Shown here: piece after piece, positions 5,842-10,238 of the stretch
How the letters are laid out: the number at the start of each line of letters is the position of its first letter
Numbering within the stretch: position 1 is the stretch's first letter
Translations under genes and position numbers: made by a program
The notes under the pieces: model-generated
What the model was told of the DNA's origin: nothing
What the model saw: only the letters and a program-made list of their open reading frames with translations
Database searches by the model: none
Source of the DNA: Bacteroidota bacterium
GTDB taxonomy: Bacteria > Bacteroidota > Ignavibacteria > Ignavibacteriales > Ignavibacteriaceae
Length of the DNA: 10,238 nucleotides
Assembly: GCA_021793635.1 (NCBI GenBank)
Contig: JAJYSI010000072.1
Coordinates: forward strand, 1 to 10,238
Direction of reading: 5' to 3'

Positions 5842-5880
5842 ATCTTAGTAAGATCTCGGCATGCACCTGGCATGCTGCCG
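5842..5880. other. Inverted repeats downstream of the permease gene
   Basis: ATCTTA-g-TAAGAT (5842-5854) is a perfect 13-base palindrome. Next to it, CGGCATGC and GCATGCTGCCG (about 5857-5880) can pair with a three-base bulge. Both lie downstream of the sugar permease stop on the - strand and might act in 3' end formation, but neither has a following T-run on that strand. The patch is more GC-rich than its surroundings. Confidence 0.35.
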
Positions 5881-5948
5881 GCTGGTTCGGTTCAATTCTA
5901 TACTTTCTTCTAGATATGCATTCGATGTATCCGGCTTCTGTATCGGAA

Positions 5949-7283
5949 TTATATTTCAGCTTTGGAAAGTTTGGCAAACGCCGGAATATGTCCCTTTATC
6001 CCGTAATATGCTATAAATAAATAACAAATTACCGGAAGTATAAAAGCATGATGCACTCCTATCTTATCGGCAATTAAACCTTGAATTACCGGTATGATAG
6101 CACCGCCGACTATTGCCATGCACAGAATTCCGGATCCCTGTCCGGTATGTTTTCCCAATCCGTCAATTGCGAGAGTAAATATTGTCGGGAACATTATTGA
6201 GTTAAATAAGCCCACAAGAACAATAGACCACATTGCAAAATATCCGAAGGTAGACATTGAAGTAATAACAAGCAGAGCTGCTGCGAATGAATTGAAAGCT
6301 AAAACATAACCCGGTTTAATTACTCTTTGTACGCCGGAACCGATAAAGCGTCCTATCATAGCACCGCCCCAATATAAAGCTACAAACTTACCGGCTTGGG
6401 CTGCAGGCATAGATAAAATTTCTTTGCTGCCGAAATAATTCACAAGAAAGCTGCCGATAGAAACTTCGGCACCTACGTAAACAAAAATACCGATTGCACC
6501 AAGATATAGATGCTTGTAACCCCAGGCGCTTCCATGGACTTCATCATAACTCTTCCCATTGCCGCCGCTTGCAGGTATTGATTTTGCCTCAATCTCCGGA
6601 AGCTTAACAACAGAAAAAATTCCCGCAATAATTAATAACGCAGCCGCGAGCCCTAAATACGGCATCTGAACAGCACTAGCCTGGGTAAGCTGGTATGCAT
6701 TCAATTGTGAAGGTGATAATTTCTGAAGCTCTTCAGTTGTCTTTACTGCAACCGACAGAATTATAAGTGACCCGAAAAGTGGAGCGATCGTCGTTCCCAG
6801 CGAATTAAATGCTTGAGTTAAATTTAATCTGCTCGATGCTGTTTCGGGCTTTCCGAGAATTGCTACATAAGGATTCGCCGCCACCTGAAGAAGCGTAATA
6901 CCTGATGCAAGTATAAATAATGCAAGAAGAAAAAGCGGGTATGATCTTAATCCGGCGGCAGGATAAAAAGCAATACAGCCTACTCCGGCAGTAACCAAAC
7001 CGATTATTATCCCTCTCTTGTATCCGATCTTCTCTACTATCATACCTGACGGCAGCGAAACAATAAAGTATGCAGTGAAAAAACAGAATTGTACTAACAT
7101 TGCCTCTGCATAATTTAAGGAGAACACCAATTTCAAATGAGGAATCAATATATCATTTAAGCAGGTGATAAAGCCCCATATAAAAAATAATGATGTAAGA
7201 AATGTTAATGCTGTAGTATAATTTGAATTTGAGGATGAAGCCTTTTGTCCTAAGCTGGTGCTGCTTATCGTCTGAACTGCCAT
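5949..7283 (-). CDS. MFS sugar permease, FucP/GluP (fucose-glucose-galactose:H+ symporter) family
   Basis: This 444-residue inner-membrane protein has about 12 hydrophobic helices. The first helix carries [19 protein letters not shown] (residues 33-51), the hallmark of the FHS branch that includes E. coli FucP and Brucella GluP; the Asp in CLND (D44) corresponds to the proton-coupling aspartate of FucP. The loop after helix 2 has the MFS motif [12 protein letters not shown] (80-91), and [14 protein letters not shown] (131-144) is a further family signature. It should import a hexose, deoxyhexose or related sugar by proton symport; the exact substrate cannot be read. The start is well supported by AAGGAG (7292-7297) eight bases upstream. 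It lies downstream of the GH3 gene in the same direction but beyond a terminator, so it probably has its own promoter. Confidence 0.92.
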   Translation of the reverse strand: MAVQTISSTSLGQKASSSNSNYTTALTFLTSLFFIWGFITCLNDILIPHLKLVFSLNYAEAMLVQFCFFTAYFIVSLPSGMIVEKIGYKRGIIIGLVTAGVGCIAFYPAAGLRSYPLFLLALFILASGITLLQVAANPYVAILGKPETASSRLNLTQAFNSLGTTIAPLFGSLIILSVAVKTTEELQKLSPSQLNAYQLTQASAVQMPYLGLAAALLIIAGIFSVVKLPEIEAKSIPASGGNGKSYDEVHGSAWGYKHLYLGAIGIFVYVGAEVSIGSFLVNYFGSKEILSMPAAQAGKFVALYWGGAMIGRFIGSGVQRVIKPGYVLAFNSFAAALLVITSMSTFGYFAMWSIVLVGLFNSIMFPTIFTLAIDGLGKHTGQGSGILCMAIVGGAIIPVIQGLIADKIGVHHAFILPVICYLFIAYYGIKGHIPAFAKLSKAEI

Positions 7284-7437
7284 TTATTTAACTCCTTAAT
7301 GAAAAAAGATATTTCTAATAATTCAAATCCTGTGCCTGAATTTAGAATCCGATATTAATTTATTTATATATGATATTGACGCTTTAATACAAATAATGAT
7401 GCCTTGCCTTTTCGAAAATCTAATACAAAAAATTTCC

Positions 7438-7473
7438 TTATTATTTTGATAAATAGATTTATTAAAATAATAA
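7438..7473. promoter_or_regulatory. Long palindrome, candidate operator for the sugar permease
   Basis: TTATTATTTTGATAAAT (7438-7454) and ATTTATTAAAATAATAA (7457-7473) are inverted copies with a single mismatch around the central AG: 17-bp arms. The palindrome ends 155 bases upstream of the permease start. The inner part, TGATAAAT-ag-ATTTATTA, has the size of a binding site for a dimeric repressor or activator. All-AT palindromes are also expected by chance more often in AT-rich DNA, but arms of this length are unusual. No T-run or GC in the stem supports a terminator role. Confidence 0.5.
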
Positions 7474-7511
7474 TTTGATAAGTGCCTGCTGAAGAGTCCG
7501 TCCTTTTATTA

Positions 7512-7555
7512 AAAAGCCTCAACAATCTTTTTTATAAGATTAAGTTGAGGCTTTT
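7512..7555 (-). terminator. Rho-independent terminator of the GH3 gene
   Basis: AAAAGCCTCAACAATCTT (7512-7529) pairs with AAGATT (7536-7541) and GTTGAGGCTTTT (7544-7555), with a six-base loop and a two-base bulge. On the - strand the second arm ends GGCTTTTTAATAAAA, a classical terminator tail, 35 bases after the GH3 stop. The stem is A/T-flanked on both sides, so it could also act in the other direction, although no + strand gene runs into it here. Confidence 0.88.
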
Positions 7556-7590
7556 ATCAATTTAAAGGAGGCTATGAAAAATCTTTTTAC

Positions 7591-9852
7591 TTAAATATGC
7601 TCATTTAACAGAGTAAACTCCGTACTTAAATTTCTCATAATAATTTTGAATTTTCCCGGCTCAACAATTCTTTTATTCTGCCTGCCAATAAAATATAAAT
7701 CGTAATCATCAAGGATGAACTTTACGGTTTTTGTCTCTCCCGGATTAAGCTCAATCTTAGTAAATCTTTTTAATTGTCTAACCGGACGAGATACAGATCC
7801 GTACTCATCATTAAGATAAAGCAGAACTGCTTCTTTTCCTTTTCTGCTTCCGGTATTTTTTACTTCTACTGTTGCAGAAATCTTTTCTCCCTTTTTGTAT
7901 TCGGAATTATCAACCTTCAAATTAGAATAAGAAAAATTTGTATAGCTTAATCCGTATCCAAACGACCATTGCGGATTAAAGGTATTGCCTTCTTCAGCCT
8001 CAAGAGGTTTATAATCATAATGCATTAGATCATCGGGATACCTCGGATAAGTTACCGAAAGCTTACCGCTCGGATTTGCATCGCCGAATAAAATATTTGA
8101 GATTGCTTCGCCTCCATCCATGCCGGGAAGGAAAGCAAGCACCACAGCCTTAGCTCCATCAACAATGCTTCTTATTATTCGCGGTCTCCCTTCAATCATT
8201 ACAATTATTACCGGCTTACCGGTTCCTATCAATGCCTTTGCAAGATTTAATTGAGCACTATCCAGCGTTAAATCATTTATATTGCCGGGAGTTTCGCAAT
8301 ACGCATTTTCACCGAGGCAAAGTACAATATCATCAACATTTTTTGCTGCATTTAACGCTTCATCAATATCGACTTCCTTACCGAAATCCGCACCCTGAAC
8401 ATATTTCACTCTGCCGGATTTTATTTTATCCGTGATTGCCTTTAGTACTGTCGGTTTATCTTTGGGATAAAGCGACTCTTCATTTCCCTGCCAAGTAATA
8501 GTCCATCCTCCGTTAAGAACTGAAAGCATGTTTGCCGTAGGACCCGCAACAAGAACTTTTGAATCCTTAGAAAGCGGAAGAACGTTTCCTTCATTCTTTG
8601 CAAGAACAATTGATTCTTCCGATGCCTGCAAGTTAGCTTGATCAGATTCTTTTGAAGCGAACTTAGACTTTAAACTTTCATCCGGGTATGGATTATCAAA
8701 CAAGCCCAACAAGTATTTTACGCGGAGAATGCGCGCAACAGCTTCGTCAATTCTTTTCTCCGGCACTTTGCCTTCTTGAACAAGCTTTAATAGGTAATTA
8801 TAGAAGCTGTAATCCGTCGGAACCATGCTCATGTCAACGCCCGCCATTACTGCCATTCTAACCGCGTCTTCGGGTGAGTCTGCAACTTTATCTCTCGTGT
8901 AAAGACGCTCAATGTCCTGCCAGTCCGAAACGACAATACCTTTAAACTTCATTTCGCCGCGAAGTACTTCAGTCAATAAATGATAATTGGAATGCCCCGG
9001 TATTCCGTTTATCTCCGAAGAATTTACCATAACAGTCTGCGCACCGGCTTCGACTGCCTTTTGAAAAGGAGGAAGAAAATATTCTTTCATCATCCTCTCA
9101 GGAATCCATGCCGGAGTTCTGTCTTTACCGTCTAAAGGGAAGCTGTAGCCGACATAATGTTTTAAACAAACGGCAACTTTATCCTTCTCACCAATATCAT
9201 TCCCCTGCGCACCTTCAATATAGCTTTCTCCCATTTTCGAATCGAGATAAACATCTTCTCCATAAGTTTCCCATAACCTCGACCATAACTGCTGTCTGCC
9301 TAAATCCAATACCGGATAAAAATTCCATGGTATGCCCGATGCTCTTATTTCGAGCGCGGTAATTTCTCCTTCTTTCTTTACAAGATCTGAATTGAAAGTT
9401 GCCGCCATATTTATTGCCTGCGGAAATAACGTTGCGCCTTTAGTGTAATTAGCACCGTGAATTCCGTCAATCCCGTAAAGTATCGGTATCTTTAATCGCG
9501 TATCTTTTGCTGCAATATCCTGAATAGCCGTAAGCATCTTGTGCCAGTAATCCACATCCAGAGCAACGTCGTAAACGTTCAAGAGAGAACCGACATGATA
9601 CTTTACGATAGCTTCTTTCAGCTTTTCCGGATCATATTCGAACTGCTGCGTTGCTGTTCCATGCTGCTTAGAAACTGTTTCAATCGTTATCTGAGTCATT
9701 TGCCCGACTTTTTCTTCGAGCGTCATTTTTGATATTAATGCTTTTACTTTTTTATCAATTGCATTTTCCTTTTTATCAGCTTTCTCCTTTGCACTTAAAA
9801 TAATTGAAGAACATACAATAGCTGCTATAATTATATAAACTAATTTTCTCAT
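7591..9852 (-). CDS. Exported glycoside hydrolase family 3 beta-glucosidase
   Basis: This 753-residue enzyme should remove terminal beta-linked glucose (or a related sugar) from oligosaccharides in the periplasm. A signal peptide covers residues 1-21 (MRKL, hydrophobic core, LSA before KEK). There is no lipobox Cys directly after the core and no T9SS sorting tail. The N-terminal barrel (about 45-380) starts with MTLEEKVGQM and contains YGIDGIHG (D129), LGRQQLWSRLWETYGED and KHYVGY; the nucleophile is D310 in GIVVSDW. The C-terminal sandwich (about 415-640) holds the likely acid/base E520 in GENAYCETPGN. A fibronectin III-like domain closes the protein (about 660-740). The layout resembles Bacteroides GH3 enzymes such as the xyloglucan-locus BoGH3 proteins, but linkage preference cannot be fixed. 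AGGA six bases before the ATG supports the start. It follows the T9SS-protein gene after 68 bases, probably in one operon. Confidence 0.95.
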   Translation of the reverse strand: MRKLVYIIIAAIVCSSIILSAKEKADKKENAIDKKVKALISKMTLEEKVGQMTQITIETVSKQHGTATQQFEYDPEKLKEAIVKYHVGSLLNVYDVALDVDYWHKMLTAIQDIAAKDTRLKIPILYGIDGIHGANYTKGATLFPQAINMAATFNSDLVKKEGEITALEIRASGIPWNFYPVLDLGRQQLWSRLWETYGEDVYLDSKMGESYIEGAQGNDIGEKDKVAVCLKHYVGYSFPLDGKDRTPAWIPERMMKEYFLPPFQKAVEAGAQTVMVNSSEINGIPGHSNYHLLTEVLRGEMKFKGIVVSDWQDIERLYTRDKVADSPEDAVRMAVMAGVDMSMVPTDYSFYNYLLKLVQEGKVPEKRIDEAVARILRVKYLLGLFDNPYPDESLKSKFASKESDQANLQASEESIVLAKNEGNVLPLSKDSKVLVAGPTANMLSVLNGGWTITWQGNEESLYPKDKPTVLKAITDKIKSGRVKYVQGADFGKEVDIDEALNAAKNVDDIVLCLGENAYCETPGNINDLTLDSAQLNLAKALIGTGKPVIIVMIEGRPRIIRSIVDGAKAVVLAFLPGMDGGEAISNILFGDANPSGKLSVTYPRYPDDLMHYDYKPLEAEEGNTFNPQWSFGYGLSYTNFSYSNLKVDNSEYKKGEKISATVEVKNTGSRKGKEAVLLYLNDEYGSVSRPVRQLKRFTKIELNPGETKTVKFILDDYDLYFIGRQNKRIVEPGKFKIIMRNLSTEFTLLNEHI

Positions 9853-9920
9853 TTGTATTCCTATTTACGATAATACTATTTGATACCTTTTTGTTGTCCT
9901 GAAGTTTAACTCCGGCATAA

Positions 9921-10238
9921 CTACTTGAGTAAAATCATCTTCTTTACAGAAACAAAATTTCCGCTTTTACCATTCGAGCCGGTTACTCTCAATCTGTAAA
10001 AGTAAATTCCGCTTGCTATCCCCGACGCATTAAAACTAATTGAATGAAGTCCTTGGCTTTCATTTTCATTTACTAAAGTTTTTACTTCCCTGCCGAGCGC
10101 ATCAAATACTTTTAGCTCAACCAAGCTTCTTGATGTAAGCTGATAGCTTATTGTTGTAGAAGGATTGAACGGGTTGGGATAATTTTGGAAAAGCTTAAAC
10201 GCCTCGGCAACTGCATTTTGATTTTGTTCTTTTACTGC
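9921..10238 (-). CDS. C-terminus of a T9SS-sorted secreted protein (partial, runs off the window edge)
   Basis: The frame is open from the right edge to TAG 9921-9923, so only the last 105 residues are visible. They form a type A T9SS C-terminal sorting domain: EAFKLFQNYPNPFNPSTTIS at visible residues 13-32, then a beta-rich stretch with VELKVFDALGREVKTLVNE, SGIYFYRL and the ending KKMILLK. Such tails route the protein across the outer membrane through the PorU/V sortase machinery, after which the tail is removed. A TTG at 10122-10124 inside this domain is not the real start. What the missing N-terminal part does is unknown; its position 68 bases upstream of the GH3 gene suggests a glycan-degrading or glycan-binding protein. 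Confidence 0.93.
   Translation of the reverse strand, partial: AVKEQNQNAVAEAFKLFQNYPNPFNPSTTISYQLTSRSLVELKVFDALGREVKTLVNENESQGLHSISFNASGIASGIYFYRLRVTGSNGKSGNFVSVKKMILLK

Larger units (their letters stand above)
7284..7590. other. Permease upstream region
   Basis: A 307-base AT-rich gap between the GH3 and permease genes, with no gene visible. It contains the GH3 terminator (7512-7555), a 36-base near-perfect palindrome (7438-7473), and the permease ribosome binding site (7292-7297). The permease promoter should lie between the palindrome and about 7330 on the - strand. Exact boxes are not clear to me. Confidence 0.6.

Noticed and set aside
5780..5977. 65-codon - strand open frame overlapping the permease end
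   Set aside because: It runs out of frame across the permease C-terminus and then through the 11-bp repeats; the repeated peptide is a by-product of the tandem array.

Overview
The window is AT-rich bacterial DNA, best explained by a free-living member of the Ignavibacteria/Melioribacter side of the Bacteroidota. The main evidence is at the right edge: the tail of a secreted protein carries a type IX secretion (T9SS) type A sorting domain with the YPNPFNPST signature and an ending in KKMILLK, a form very common in that group. This placement is inference from protein features; no rRNA or tRNA gene is visible.

Layout. From 199 to 1873 on the + strand there is an ECF sigma factor, a membrane protein that overlaps it by ATGA (a candidate non-canonical anti-sigma factor), two palindromic hairpins, and a second small membrane protein. 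From 1874 to 3126 the DNA is gene-poor and decaying. It holds a complete but active-site-altered MntA-type antitoxin (2836-3126, - strand) and, overlapping its stop codon, a HepT toxin pseudogene (2503-2843) broken by one frameshift and two amber stops. A possible further gene remnant lies at 2267-2458. From 3310 to 5007 a lone SWIM zinc-finger protein with a long helical tail is encoded on the - strand, with a related ~31-bp repeat on each side. From 5008 to 5948 lies a second scar zone: two palindromes around AGACAGTGTCT, the surviving 3' end of a DUF2779-type nuclease gene, and five tandem 11-bp units.

From 5949 to 10238 everything is on the - strand and looks like a carbohydrate-use locus. 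It is transcribed from right to left: a T9SS-sorted extracellular protein (only its C-terminus is in the window), an exported GH3 beta-glucosidase, a strong rho-independent terminator, and then an MFS sugar permease of the FucP/GluP type with its own ribosome binding site and a long palindrome upstream. A plausible reading is that an extracellular enzyme or binding protein starts glycan breakdown, GH3 releases monosaccharide in the periplasm, and the permease imports it by proton symport. No SusC/SusD pair is visible.

No clearly new complete system is present. The most informative observations are the dying type VII (MntA-HepT) toxin-antitoxin pair, the palindromic and tandem repeats at gene-decay borders, and the possible operator in front of the sugar permease.
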